Positions 8,767 to 17,370 of a stretch of DNA of 64,000 nucleotides are shown here, in pieces (positions within the stretch are counted from its first letter, which is position 1; each line of letters begins with the position of its first letter). Below the pieces are notes generated by a model. That model ran no database searches. It saw only the letters and a program-made list of their open reading frames with translations, and was not told where the DNA came from. This DNA is from CAADGL01 sp964643885 (GTDB taxonomy: Bacteria > Planctomycetota > Phycisphaerae > UBA1845 > Fen-1342): the NCBI GenBank assembly GCA_964643885.1, contig CAZXUI010000006.1, forward strand, positions 1-64,000, given 5' to 3'. The translations under genes and the position numbers were made by a program.

Positions 8767-9579
8767 TCAATCATCGTCGTCGTCCGTCGGCGCCGCCTCG
8801 TCGCGCAGGCTGATGCGCTCGATCGAGATCGCCCGGCCGGTGGAGCTGTCGGCCTCGATCAGCACGGCCGAGAGGCGCACGTCGCCGGTCGCCACGTCAT
8901 AGGGATGCGGCATGCCGGTGACGAGGGCGCGAATGACGCGGTCCTTGTCGCGGCCGAGCACCGAATCGTAGGGCCCGGTCATGCCCACGTCGGTGATGTA
9001 GGCCGTTCCGCGCGGCAGGATGCGTTCATCCGAGGTCGGGATGTGCGTGTGCGTGCCGACGACGGCCGTGACGCGGCCGTCCAGGTGCCAGCCCATCGCC
9101 ACCTTCTCGCTGGTCGTCTCGGCGTGAACGTCGACCAGGATCAGGTTCACGTCGCGCGGGAGCAGGTCGAGCACGCGGTCGGCGGCGTGGAAAGGGCAAT
9201 CCGCCCGCACGTTCATATAGGTCCGGCCGAGCAGCGAGAAGACGGCCAACGTCGCGCCGGTGCGCGTCGGGACGAGCATGTACTCGCGGCCGAGCGCCTC
9301 ATGAGGCAGGTTTGCGGCCTTGACGACGCGGTCCGAGTGCTCGAGCAGCGGATACACGTCGCGGCGCTTGTAGATGTGGTCTCCGAGCGTGCACGCATCG
9401 ACGCCCTGGTGGCGCAGCTTGTTGAATATCTGCGGGGTGATGCCGCTGCCGGCCGCGGCGTTCTCCGCATTGGCAATCACGCAGTCCACCTCGCGCTCGC
9501 GGATAATCCGTGGCAGAAGCTGCGCGCAGGCATGCTTGCCAGGTTTCCCGACGATATCCCCCACGAAGAGAATGCGCAT
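8767..9579 (-). CDS. ymdB: YmdB-type metallophosphoesterase (TIGR00282 family)
   Basis: This 270-residue protein starts at ATG 9579 (MRILFVGDIVGKPG), the invariant family N-terminus. YmdB proteins are di-metal 2',3'-cyclic nucleotide phosphodiesterases with regulatory roles. Metal-ligand motifs are visible in order: GDIVGKPG, NAENAAAGSGIT, TLGDHIYKR, DVHAETTSEK and GTHTHIPTSDERIL, followed by TDVGMTGPYDSVLG. In GDHIY, His replaces the Asn that is more usual in related phosphoesterases, which is normal for this family. The reading frame extends upstream without family similarity. No Shine-Dalgarno sequence is visible, and a promoter-like element places the transcript start only a few bases upstream. 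The stop overlaps the alternative start of the S41 peptidase gene. Confidence 0.92.
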   Translation of the reverse strand: MRILFVGDIVGKPGKHACAQLLPRIIREREVDCVIANAENAAAGSGITPQIFNKLRHQGVDACTLGDHIYKRRDVYPLLEHSDRVVKAANLPHEALGREYMLVPTRTGATLAVFSLLGRTYMNVRADCPFHAADRVLDLLPRDVNLILVDVHAETTSEKVAMGWHLDGRVTAVVGTHTHIPTSDERILPRGTAYITDVGMTGPYDSVLGRDKDRVIRALVTGMPHPYDVATGDVRLSAVLIEADSSTGRAISIERISLRDEAAPTDDDDD

Positions 9580-9955
9580 GGATTTGCGCTTTCTAGAGCA
9601 CGGCGGCTGATCTGTCAGTCGCGGGCGGATTCCCGCGGCGGCCCGTTTCACTGTACCCGCAGGGCGGGGCTCCGGGCTACCCTCGCGGGCGGGTTTTTCC
9701 GCGGCCGGAGGCGGCCGGCCCGGCTTTCGCCGCGTGCCGGCGGGCGCGGCGCGGTGGTGAAATCTCGGCTACACTGAACCGGTTTTGTGACGGCCTTCCG
9801 GGGCGTTTCGGGGCGAGGCGGCGGCCGGGGATGGGTGCGAGGTGAAGCGGGGACGGGTAGGGGCGGGGACGCCCGTACCACCCGAAGGGGCGCGCGAGAC
9901 GCCCGCGCTGCTCATCGTTGCGGTGTTTTCGACGAGCCACACCAGGAGAGAGAGG
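9580..9955. other. 376-bp spacer with one palindromic repeat copy
   Basis: The ymdB and S9 peptidase genes diverge here. Besides the candidate ymdB promoter, the spacer has one copy of the GGGCGGGGACGCCC-TACCACCC repeat type (9861-9883) followed by a degenerate GCGCGAGACGCCCGC, and a GC-rich inverted stretch near 9618-9640. No gene is supported. Confidence 0.7.
9590..9618 (-). promoter_or_regulatory. Candidate promoter of ymdB, possibly leaderless
   Basis: On the minus strand CTGACA (9613-9618) and TAGAAA (9590-9595) are 17 bp apart, with 5 and 4 matches to the sigma-70 consensus. The expected transcript start would be about 9583, only about four bases before the ATG at 9579, which itself lacks a Shine-Dalgarno sequence. 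Confidence 0.4.
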
Positions 9956-11902
9956 ATGATGCGACGGATTCCTGCCCTGCTGACGACGTTGCTGCTCGCG
10001 GCGGCCCTGGCGCCGGCCGGCGAGGTCGACCGCCGCCAGATCGGCGAGATGGTGCTCGAGAGCGTGCCGGAGTGGCCGGCCGGGCTGCGCGAGCGAATGC
10101 TGCAATACCTGGCGGCGCGGCCGACGTCGCTGGAATCGGTGAGCGACGACGGCAAGGCGGTGCTCGTGGGGACGCGTTTCGGCGACACGGCCCAGCTTCA
10201 CCTGGTCGCGGCGCCGCTGGGGATGCGGCGTCAGGTGACGTTCTTCGACGAGCCGATCGGGGCGGGGGTATTCGTGCCGGGAACGGGCGGGCGGCACGTC
10301 GTGCTGCGAAAGGACACCGGCGGGAATGAGCGGCACCAGTATCACCTGCTCGACCTGGAGAGCGGAACCACCTCGCTGCTGACCGACGGGCAGGCCCGCA
10401 ACGAGGGCGCCGTTCTGTCGCGCAGCGGCCGGTGGATGGCGTACGCGGGCACGGCCCGCAACGGCCGCGACTTCGACATCTACCTGCGCGATTTGCGGTC
10501 CGAGCCGCCCGCGCGGCTCGTCTGGGAGGTGGAGGGTGCTTATTCGCCCTCCGGCTTCTCGCCGGACGAGAGCAAGCTGCTCGTCCAGCAGTATCTTTCG
10601 GAGCGGGAGACGCGCTGGTTCGTGCTCGACGCGGCCGGCGGCCGGCACGAGCAGGTCACGCCCGAGTCGCCCGCCTTCTTCTACGGCGGCGGCGCGTGGG
10701 GGCCGGACGGCAAGACGGCCTATTTCTTCAGCGACCGCGACGGCGAGTTTCGCAAGCTCTACCTGGTGGACTTCGAATACGGGACGTGGAAGTGCATCAC
10801 GCCCGAGATCGAGTGGGATGTCGAGGCGGTGGCGGTCGATCCGGGCGGCAAGGGCATCGCCTTCGTCACCAACGAGGACGGCGTCTTTCGCCTGCATTTC
10901 GCCGACCTGTCCGGCCGTGACCGCAAGACGCTCTCGACGCTGCCGGCGGGCGTGATCAGCGGCTTGACGTTCGCGGCGGGCGGGGGCGTGGTGGGCTTCA
11001 CGCTCGAGACCTCGCGCAGTCCGGCGGATGCGTACACGGTCACGTTTCCCGACGGGCAGATCACGCGCTGGACGGAGAGCGAAGTCGGCGGGCTGAATCT
11101 CGATCGCTTCGTCGGGGCCGAGCTGATTCACTATCCGACTTTCGACGAGCACGAGGGCAAACCGCGGATGATTCCGGCCTTTTATTACAAGGGGCGCGGC
11201 GACGGCCCGCGGCCGCTGGTCGTTCTGGTGCACGGCGGGCCGGAGTCGCAGTTTCTGCCGACATTCAGCAGCACGATTCAGTACTGGGCGGTCGAGCTGG
11301 GCATCAGCGTGATCGCGCCGAACGTCCGCGGCAGCACGGGCTATGGCCGGTCGTTCCACCAGCTCGACAACGGCGTGAAGCGGGAGGACTCGGTGCGTGA
11401 CGTGGGGGCGCTGCTCGACTGGATCGCGACGCGGCCGGAGCTGGACAGCCAGCGGATCGGCATCTTCGGCGGGTCCTACGGCGGCTACATGGTGCTCGGC
11501 TCGCTGGTGAACTATCCGGGGCGGATCAAGGCGGGCATCGACATTGTCGGTATTGCGGATTTCGTGACGTTTCTGACCAATACGGAGGACTATCGCCGCG
11601 ATCTGCGGCGGGCGGAGTATGGCGACGAGCGCGACCCGCAGGTGCGGGCGGTGCTGGAACGCATCTCGCCGCTGCGGAATGCGGAGAAGATCGAGGCGGC
11701 GCTGTTCGTGCTGCACGGGCAGAACGACCCGCGCGTGCCGGTCAGCGAGGCGCAGCAGATCGTGGCCAAGATGCGTGAGCTGGGCCGGCCGGTGTGGTTC
11801 GCCAACGCGCTCAACGAAGGGCACGGCTTCCGTAAGAAGCCGAACCGCGACCTGGCGACGATCCTGTACGCGCATTTCTGGTCGGAGCATTTGCTCAAGT
11901 AG
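9956..11902 (+). CDS. S9-family serine peptidase (prolyl oligopeptidase type), secreted
   Basis: This 648-residue protein starts at ATG 9956 behind AGGAG (ATG 9959 is possible). A short signal peptide (ALLTTLLLAAALAPAG) points to the periplasm. Residues about 30-370 form a WD/beta-propeller-like region of TolB-type repeats (for example WSPDG-like WGPDGKTAYFFSDRDGE). The C-terminal alpha/beta-hydrolase domain has HGGPESQ (oxyanion region), the nucleophile elbow GGSYGGY with Ser507, Asp591 in NDPRVPV and His623 in EGHGF, so the catalytic triad is complete. Such enzymes remove dipeptides or acyl-amino acids from peptides; the exact specificity cannot be read from sequence. The upstream spacer carries a palindromic repeat, and a MOSC gene follows. 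Confidence 0.92.
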   Translation: MMRRIPALLTTLLLAAALAPAGEVDRRQIGEMVLESVPEWPAGLRERMLQYLAARPTSLESVSDDGKAVLVGTRFGDTAQLHLVAAPLGMRRQVTFFDEPIGAGVFVPGTGGRHVVLRKDTGGNERHQYHLLDLESGTTSLLTDGQARNEGAVLSRSGRWMAYAGTARNGRDFDIYLRDLRSEPPARLVWEVEGAYSPSGFSPDESKLLVQQYLSERETRWFVLDAAGGRHEQVTPESPAFFYGGGAWGPDGKTAYFFSDRDGEFRKLYLVDFEYGTWKCITPEIEWDVEAVAVDPGGKGIAFVTNEDGVFRLHFADLSGRDRKTLSTLPAGVISGLTFAAGGGVVGFTLETSRSPADAYTVTFPDGQITRWTESEVGGLNLDRFVGAELIHYPTFDEHEGKPRMIPAFYYKGRGDGPRPLVVLVHGGPESQFLPTFSSTIQYWAVELGISVIAPNVRGSTGYGRSFHQLDNGVKREDSVRDVGALLDWIATRPELDSQRIGIFGGSYGGYMVLGSLVNYPGRIKAGIDIVGIADFVTFLTNTEDYRRDLRRAEYGDERDPQVRAVLERISPLRNAEKIEAALFVLHGQNDPRVPVSEAQQIVAKMRELGRPVWFANALNEGHGFRKKPNRDLATILYAHFWSEHLLK

Positions 11903-12024
11903 CGCAGCGCGGGCGGGCCGGGCGGGCGGCGCGAACCGGCGGACCGGGCCGGCGTATTCGTCGGCAGGCAGGCGGACAGACGGGCAGGCGGACAGTCTTT
12001 GCCGGCCAGGGAGCAGGGACTGCT

Positions 12025-12474
12025 ATGGACACGCAATCGACGATCGGGACGGTGCTTTCGTTCGCGCTGCGCGGGCCCGATACGGGGCTGATGCGCGAGG
12101 TGGAGCAGGTTCGGGCGGAGTCGGACGGCGGGCTGGAGGGGGACCCGCACTCGTCGCTGGAGCGGGGGATCACGCTGATTTCGTCGCGTCAGTGGCAGCA
12201 GGTGTGCCGCGAGCTGGGCGTGGAGCTGCCGTGGCACACGCGGCGGGCAAACGTGCTGGTGGATGCGGACTCGCTGGCGGGGCTGATCGGCCGGCGGGTC
12301 CGCATCGGCGAGGTGGAGGTCGAGGTGAAGGCGGAGACCAAGCCGTGCGGGCTGATGGATCAGCTTCACGCGGGGCTGCGCGAGGCTCTGCGGCCGGATT
12401 GCCGCGGCGGGGTGTATGGGCGGATTGTTCGGGGCGGGACGCTGCGTCGCGGGGATGCGGTGCGGGTGGTCTGA
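12025..12474 (+). CDS. MOSC-domain protein
   Basis: This 149-residue protein starts at ATG 12025 behind GGAGCAGGGA. MOSC domains occur in molybdenum-cofactor sulfurases and YiiM-like enzymes and act on sulfur carried by a conserved Cys. Features of standalone MOSC proteins are the GLEGDPHSSLERGITLIS segment (compare GDRH...RQVSLI), the R-N-V-L-V-D segment near residue 75, and KAETKPCGLMD near residue 115 with the conserved Cys. The C-terminus GVYGRIVRGGTLRRGD also fits. The protein is short and lacks the beta-barrel N-terminal domain of larger members. It lies 122 bp after the S9 peptidase gene; no link in function is evident. Confidence 0.88.
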   Translation: MDTQSTIGTVLSFALRGPDTGLMREVEQVRAESDGGLEGDPHSSLERGITLISSRQWQQVCRELGVELPWHTRRANVLVDADSLAGLIGRRVRIGEVEVEVKAETKPCGLMDQLHAGLREALRPDCRGGVYGRIVRGGTLRRGDAVRVV

Positions 12475-12510
12475 GGGAGGCGGGTGGGCGTGCGCTGCGC
12501 GAGGAAGGCG

Positions 12511-12655
12511 TGGCTTGAGTGCGCTGCTCACGCCGGACACTTCGCGTCCGGGGCTCAAGAGCAGTGGCACGCGCGAGTGCCCTTCGGGCGAGAGAGAAGA
12601 GCGGGAGAGCAGAAGAGCAGCATGCCCACGCCTGCGGCGAGGGCATGCCACCCGG
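12511..12655. repeat. Two adjacent dispersed palindromic repeats
   Basis: The first repeat (12511-12573) has an outer GCTGCTC/GAGCAG(T) pairing around an inner CCGGAC-acttcgc-GTCCGG hairpin and ends in GTGGCACGCG; it is related to the repeats at 7126 and 7305. The second (12619-12655) is a perfect 8-bp inverted repeat GCATGCCC/GGGCATGC around ACGCCTGCGGCGA, ending in CACCCGG; a second copy is at 18876. Both lie in the convergent gap after the MOSC gene. Confidence 0.75.
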
Positions 12656-12697
12656 GATTCGAAGCGGTGCCGCCGTGAGTGCTCGTTTGGGCTTCCG

Positions 12698-13276
12698 CTA
12701 CTGCTCGTCTGGGTTCACGTCGATGATCACGTTGAAGTCGATGCGGAAGCCGCCGGGGGCGTCGGGGTCCTGCTCGAAGGTGAAAATGAGCCGGTCGGCG
12801 CAGCTATAGTCGACGCCCAGGCGCACTTCGAGCCCGTCGGCCGTGCCTGCGGTGGGGAGAGCGGCCGCGTCGGAGTCGGGGTCGGCGGAGGAGAAGTTGA
12901 CGACCTCGACGAAGGCGTCCGGGTCGAAGTCGTCGGTGTCGTCGCCGTCGTTGGCGAGCACGCGGTCGAGAAACTCGCGCGTGCCGATGGCGATGTTGCG
13001 GCGGCAGGGAAGCTCGGACAGGTCGCTGGTCGTCAGCCCCTCCAGGCGGAGCTGCTGAAGGGTCGACGGGCCGGGTGAGCGGTCCAGGGAATCCCAACTG
13101 CCGTAGGAGAACGACGCGCGGAAGGGCGTGTTGTTGATGAAGACCACCTCGACCTGACCGACGCGCTCCTCGAACATGTTGGCGAAGAACTCCGGCGAGC
13201 AGCTCGCCGTGAGCACGCTCAGCACACAGGCCGCCACGCCGACCGAGACCCGACACGCCTTCGAGACCATCCGCAT
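12698..13276 (-). CDS. Unknown lipoprotein
   Basis: This 192-residue protein begins with a clear lipoprotein signal (VGVAACVLSVLTASCS, lipobox LTASC), so it is likely anchored to a membrane facing the periplasm. After the Cys come FFANMFEERVGQVEVVFINNTPF and a beta-rich sequence with a highly acidic stretch (NDGDDTDDFDPDAF) that could bind calcium. No family is recognised. Four further Cys residues may be involved in disulfides. It stands alone: the downstream end faces the MOSC gene across a repeat spacer, and the upstream gene is a membrane protein on the same strand 123 bp away. Confidence 0.75.
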   Translation of the reverse strand: MRMVSKACRVSVGVAACVLSVLTASCSPEFFANMFEERVGQVEVVFINNTPFRASFSYGSWDSLDRSPGPSTLQQLRLEGLTTSDLSELPCRRNIAIGTREFLDRVLANDGDDTDDFDPDAFVEVVNFSSADPDSDAAALPTAGTADGLEVRLGVDYSCADRLIFTFEQDPDAPGGFRIDFNVIIDVNPDEQ

Positions 13277-13399
13277 GTATCCACCACCTCATTGACGAAA
13301 CCGGCCGCGCCGGCGGCCACCGCGAATGCGGCTGCGACATTGTACGGCCGACCGGCTGTCGGCGTTCGACCCTGCGCCGCGGCCGGCGGGCCGGGCGGC

Positions 13400-15529
13400 T
13401 CAGCGCTCGACGCGGCGGGCCTCGACGACGCGCTGGAGCTGCTCGATCCTGGCGCTCAGCTCCCTGACCAGGACCGGATCGATCGATCCGGCTTTCATGT
13501 TATCGGCCTGCTGGGCGAGAAAGTCCGCGGCGGCGTCCCATTTTGTCTGGTGGGCGAGGTGGGCGACAATGCGGGCGTACCATTCGAGGCCGAGGGCGGG
13601 GTCTTTCCGTAACCCCTCCCGCCAGAGCTGCTTGGCGCGGTCGAGTTCGGGCGGGTCCATGGCGGCGCAGACGATGCCGCGGGCCAGCTCGCACTCCGGG
13701 TCGGCGGGCCACCAGGCGCGGCCGGCGCGCTCAAGCTCGATCAGGTGCGTCATCGGCACAGAGCCGGCGCGGAGGAATAGGCCGCTTTCGAGGGTGGCGC
13801 AGACGAGGAGCCAGTCGGGGCTGCGCTCGACGGTGGACCACATGCGCATGGCGCCGCGGCTGCGGCGGAGCATGACGGCGTTGGTGCCGTGTTGCTCCAG
13901 GAGCATGATGGCGGCCTGCCACTCGCGCGGGTCGTGGCCGATGAGATCGCCGAAGAGGTTGTAGTGGCGCTCGGTGTAGACCTGCTGAGCGCGGCCGTCC
14001 ATGAAGACGCGTGCGGTGGGGACGAAGAACATGACGGGGCCGGCCTGGACCCACTCGCAGAAGACGTTTGCGGGCAGCTCGTTGTGCTGCAAGAACGCGA
14101 GGGCGCCGCGGGCGGCGGCGTCGAAGCGTGTGACGCGCTCGAGGAGGTTGTACTGGCCGCCGGCGAAGGGGACGACGAGCTCGCGGTGGCCGAGGCGGGC
14201 GGTGATGAGTGCGATGCAGATGGCCGAGGGCCAGGCGGCGGTGAGGATGGCATCGCGGGCGCGCTCGCGCAGGTTCGGGGCGATGCGGGCGGCGAGCATG
14301 AGGACCCAGGTGGTGATGGCGGGCGTGGCGAGGATGTAGAAGAGCGGCGCGAAGCGGCGGGCGAAGAGGGCCATGTAAAGGCCGATGCCGACGGCGGCGA
14401 GATCGAAGAAGAGGGCGTGAAGCGGGTAGCGAACGGGGGCGGGGGCGGAGGTCGTGCGCTGCGGAGTGGAGCGGCCGAACGTGCGCAGGGCGAGCGTGAC
14501 GAGCGGTGCGGCGGCGGCGATGGCGAGGGCGATCCAGAAGCGCTCGACGGGCGGATAGGTGGCCTTCACGAAGGGCGGCTTCCACTCGGAGACGCGGCGG
14601 AAGACCTCGCTTTCGGCGACCTTGAGCGGGTGGAGGAAATTGTCGAGGCCGTAGGGGCCGACCAGGATCGTAAGCAGCGCGGCCAGGCCGGCGGCGGTGG
14701 CGAGGCCCGTGGTTTCCATCCAACTGAGCGGTGCGCCGGTGGGGCGAAGGAGGCGGGCGGCGGCGAAGCAGGCGATGAAGATGCCGACGAGGCCATACCC
14801 GAAGACGAAGCTGCCGTGTGCGTTTCCCCAGATCAGAAACAGCGGCAGGAGCAGCGCTATGAGCATCCAGACGAGGCGATCACGTGCGTGCGCGCCCGGC
14901 GCTGCGGGTGCGCTTGCGGGGGCGGCGGCGTGCTGAGGCGGGCTCGTGAGAAGCAGCGCAAAGATGAGCATCAGGCCGGCGATGAGGAAGAACTGCATGG
15001 TCGCGGGGCGGGCGCTGAACCAGTCGCGCGAGGCGAAGGCGACGATGGCCGCGGCGAGGATGGCGGGGGTCGTAGCGCCGCAGCGGGCGCGGGTCGCGAA
15101 CAGCACGAGCAGGAACGTGCCGAGGGTGAGCGCCCACGTTCCGAGGATGACGGCGGCCGGCCCGAACCAGTCGTAGAGCAGCCAGAGGTAGACGTGGCTG
15201 AGCCAGTTCTGGTTGTACCAGACCGTCCCATAAAACGTGAAGCTGAAGGTGTCCTGCTTGGGGAAGGTGCGGTGGATGTTGAGCCAGTCGGTCTGCTCCA
15301 TGATCTGTCGGCCGGCGGCGAGACCGATCCAGGTATCTGTCGAGGAATGCACCTCGAGCATTCCGAAGGCGGCGGCGGCCAGGAGGAGTGCCCAGGGGCC
15401 GGCGGCGAGCCAGCGGGGCGGGCTGGTGGGCTCGGCCAGCGGGGCGGGGCGTTCCGGGCGTGGGGTTTGGGGGCCTGCGGCGCTTCGCGGGCGAGGTTTT
15501 CGACCTTTTGTGCGGCCGGGTCGTGCCAA
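13400..15529 (-). CDS. Large polytopic membrane protein, GT-C-like
   Basis: This 709-residue protein has a basic Pro-rich cytoplasmic tail (about 40 residues) followed by roughly eleven hydrophobic segments up to about residue 470. It then has a soluble C-terminal region with RVFMDGRAQQVYTERHYNLF, a coil and a Glu-rich end. The first loop contains TDTWIGLAAGRQI and YNQNWLSHVYLWL. This architecture (many membrane helices, a long first periplasmic loop with acidic residues, a soluble C-terminal domain) resembles GT-C glycosyltransferases that use lipid-linked sugars. However, no catalytic motif can be assigned, so the enzyme role is only a suggestion. No partner genes for glycan transfer are next to it. 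Confidence 0.7.
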   Translation of the reverse strand: MARPGRTKGRKPRPRSAAGPQTPRPERPAPLAEPTSPPRWLAAGPWALLLAAAAFGMLEVHSSTDTWIGLAAGRQIMEQTDWLNIHRTFPKQDTFSFTFYGTVWYNQNWLSHVYLWLLYDWFGPAAVILGTWALTLGTFLLVLFATRARCGATTPAILAAAIVAFASRDWFSARPATMQFFLIAGLMLIFALLLTSPPQHAAAPASAPAAPGAHARDRLVWMLIALLLPLFLIWGNAHGSFVFGYGLVGIFIACFAAARLLRPTGAPLSWMETTGLATAAGLAALLTILVGPYGLDNFLHPLKVAESEVFRRVSEWKPPFVKATYPPVERFWIALAIAAAAPLVTLALRTFGRSTPQRTTSAPAPVRYPLHALFFDLAAVGIGLYMALFARRFAPLFYILATPAITTWVLMLAARIAPNLRERARDAILTAAWPSAICIALITARLGHRELVVPFAGGQYNLLERVTRFDAAARGALAFLQHNELPANVFCEWVQAGPVMFFVPTARVFMDGRAQQVYTERHYNLFGDLIGHDPREWQAAIMLLEQHGTNAVMLRRSRGAMRMWSTVERSPDWLLVCATLESGLFLRAGSVPMTHLIELERAGRAWWPADPECELARGIVCAAMDPPELDRAKQLWREGLRKDPALGLEWYARIVAHLAHQTKWDAAADFLAQQADNMKAGSIDPVLVRELSARIEQLQRVVEARRVER

Positions 15530-15828
15530 GTGGGTCGCCCCGAAGCGTTGTGGAATCCGGGTGTCCGAACGTCGCGTTGGCTGGCCCGCTTTCGTGCGCA
15601 GAAAGCGGCAGGCCGCATCTTATCTGCTCATGGTGGAGCGTAAAGGCGGAGCGGCTTGACGGGCCATCGGGCGCCTGAATAATGACAAGGGGCGTCGACT
15701 GCGCAGGTTACGAGCATAAGATCAGCGGTTCGAGGCGGCCGATCCGGAGTGAACGAGCCGGGTCGGCGAGCCGATAATGCAGTACAGCCGGCCTCGTTCG
15801 AGGCGGGATCACCGCGGAGAGAGTCAGC

Positions 15829-17370
15829 ATGCGTCAACGTCTAGCAGCCATTGCGATCGTAGCGGGGGCCCTGGTGGCGGCGGGCGGGACGTGCGTGCCG
15901 CTGGTGGACCTGGATGCGCGGCAGCCGCGCGAGGAGGCGCGAACGCTGGGGGTTTCGGTGACGTCGCCGTCGACGGACCGGGCGGTGACGCAGGGGTTGG
16001 TGGTTCGGATCGAGTGGACGGCGTTCAACCAGACGGGCTCGGAGGCGATCGCGACGCTGCTGGTGCGGTCGCGTGAGGATTTGTCGGACACGATTCTGTC
16101 GGGCGGGATACGGATCGAGGGGCAGTCGGCGACGCAGAGCTTCGACTGGGACACGACGGACTTTGCGCCGGCGCAGTACCTGATTCGGGTTCGCGTGGAG
16201 GCGGGGGAAGAGACGAGCGAGGCGGAGGCGGGCGGGGAGGTCACGGTCGACGAGCCGCCGACGTTCGAGTTCGACGAGCCGCTGATCGACACGACGCTGA
16301 TCTTCACGGACGAGGATGACGAGTCGAGCGACGAAGAGGACCCGGGGACGAACCTGGGCGAGGCGGAGAACGAGCTGCGGATCGGGTGGGTGTCTGTGGA
16401 TCGCGACGGGACGGCCAGCGCGGATATCGGCCTGGACGTCGACGAGGATCACGAGAGCGGGAACGAGATCATCATCACGAACACGCCGCTGTCGACGGAC
16501 GGCGACGTGGATTCGTTCAATTTCGACGGCACGGATGCGGACGGGGTGGATGTGCAGCCGGCGACGTATTTTCTGTATGCCAGGATCACGGACCCTGTGA
16601 ATCCGGATCAGATCGTGCAGAGTCCGGCGCGGATCACGGTGGGCGAGCGGCCGGATTCGGCGGAGCCGGGTACGCCGGAGATCACGGAGCCGGAGGAGGA
16701 TACGGAGCTGCTGACCGGCGGGGATCCGGTGACGATCACGTACACGCTGGACGAGCCGGAGGACATTCTGCTGGATATCAAGATCGACACGGACGACAAC
16801 CGGCGGAACGGGAATGAGCTGACGATTCTGTCGCAGATGCTGGTGGAATCGGACGTGGATGAGGACACGTTCGAGTGGGAGGGATCGGTGGTGGCGGGTG
16901 GGCCGGCGCCGGAGGGGATCTACCGCGTGTTTCTGGTGGTGAACCGTGAGGAGGGCGCGCCGGAGCTGGCAGATGCGCCGGCGCTGATCTTCCTGCGGAG
17001 CAGCGACGAGCAGCCGCTGATTGCGCTGCTGGCGCCGGACCAGGACATCACGGTGGCGGGCGGTGATTTCGTGACGATCCGCTGGCGCGACGAGGACCCG
17101 GGCGAGGACGCGACGATCCGGCTGACGATCGACGACGACCCGGACCCGGATGAGCTGGTGGAGACGGACGAGCCGGAGCTTCAGATTCTGGTGGGGCGGG
17201 ACGCGGCAGCGGACGGCGTGCAGGACACGTTCAACTACCAGCTTCCGAACAACCTGGAGCCGGGTCTGTACTACATCTTCGCGTACATCGACAAGGACGG
17301 TGCACCGCCGTGGGACCAGGTGAATGCGTCGGCGGGGCGGTTGATCATCGAGGATCCGACGGCGCCGTAG
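15829..17370 (+). CDS. Acidic secreted protein with tandem beta-sandwich repeats
   Basis: This 513-residue protein starts at ATG 15829 behind GGAGAG. An N-terminal hydrophobic stretch (AAIAIVAGALVAAGG) followed by Cys suggests export, possibly as an atypical lipoprotein. The mature part is very rich in Asp and Glu and consists of about four related units of 95-110 residues. Each unit has a strand with V-x-I-x-W/Y (IEWTAFN, IGWVSVD, ITYTLDE, IRWRDED), an Asp-rich loop (IDTDDNRRNGNE, DVDEDHESGNE, IDDDPDPDE), a D-x-F-x-W/Y strand and a P-x-G-x-Y-x-hydrophobic strand (PEGIYRVFLV, PGLYYIFAYID). These look like Ig-like sandwich domains that could bind calcium. The family and function are unknown. 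Confidence 0.75.
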   Translation: MRQRLAAIAIVAGALVAAGGTCVPLVDLDARQPREEARTLGVSVTSPSTDRAVTQGLVVRIEWTAFNQTGSEAIATLLVRSREDLSDTILSGGIRIEGQSATQSFDWDTTDFAPAQYLIRVRVEAGEETSEAEAGGEVTVDEPPTFEFDEPLIDTTLIFTDEDDESSDEEDPGTNLGEAENELRIGWVSVDRDGTASADIGLDVDEDHESGNEIIITNTPLSTDGDVDSFNFDGTDADGVDVQPATYFLYARITDPVNPDQIVQSPARITVGERPDSAEPGTPEITEPEEDTELLTGGDPVTITYTLDEPEDILLDIKIDTDDNRRNGNELTILSQMLVESDVDEDTFEWEGSVVAGGPAPEGIYRVFLVVNREEGAPELADAPALIFLRSSDEQPLIALLAPDQDITVAGGDFVTIRWRDEDPGEDATIRLTIDDDPDPDELVETDEPELQILVGRDAAADGVQDTFNYQLPNNLEPGLYYIFAYIDKDGAPPWDQVNASAGRLIIEDPTAP

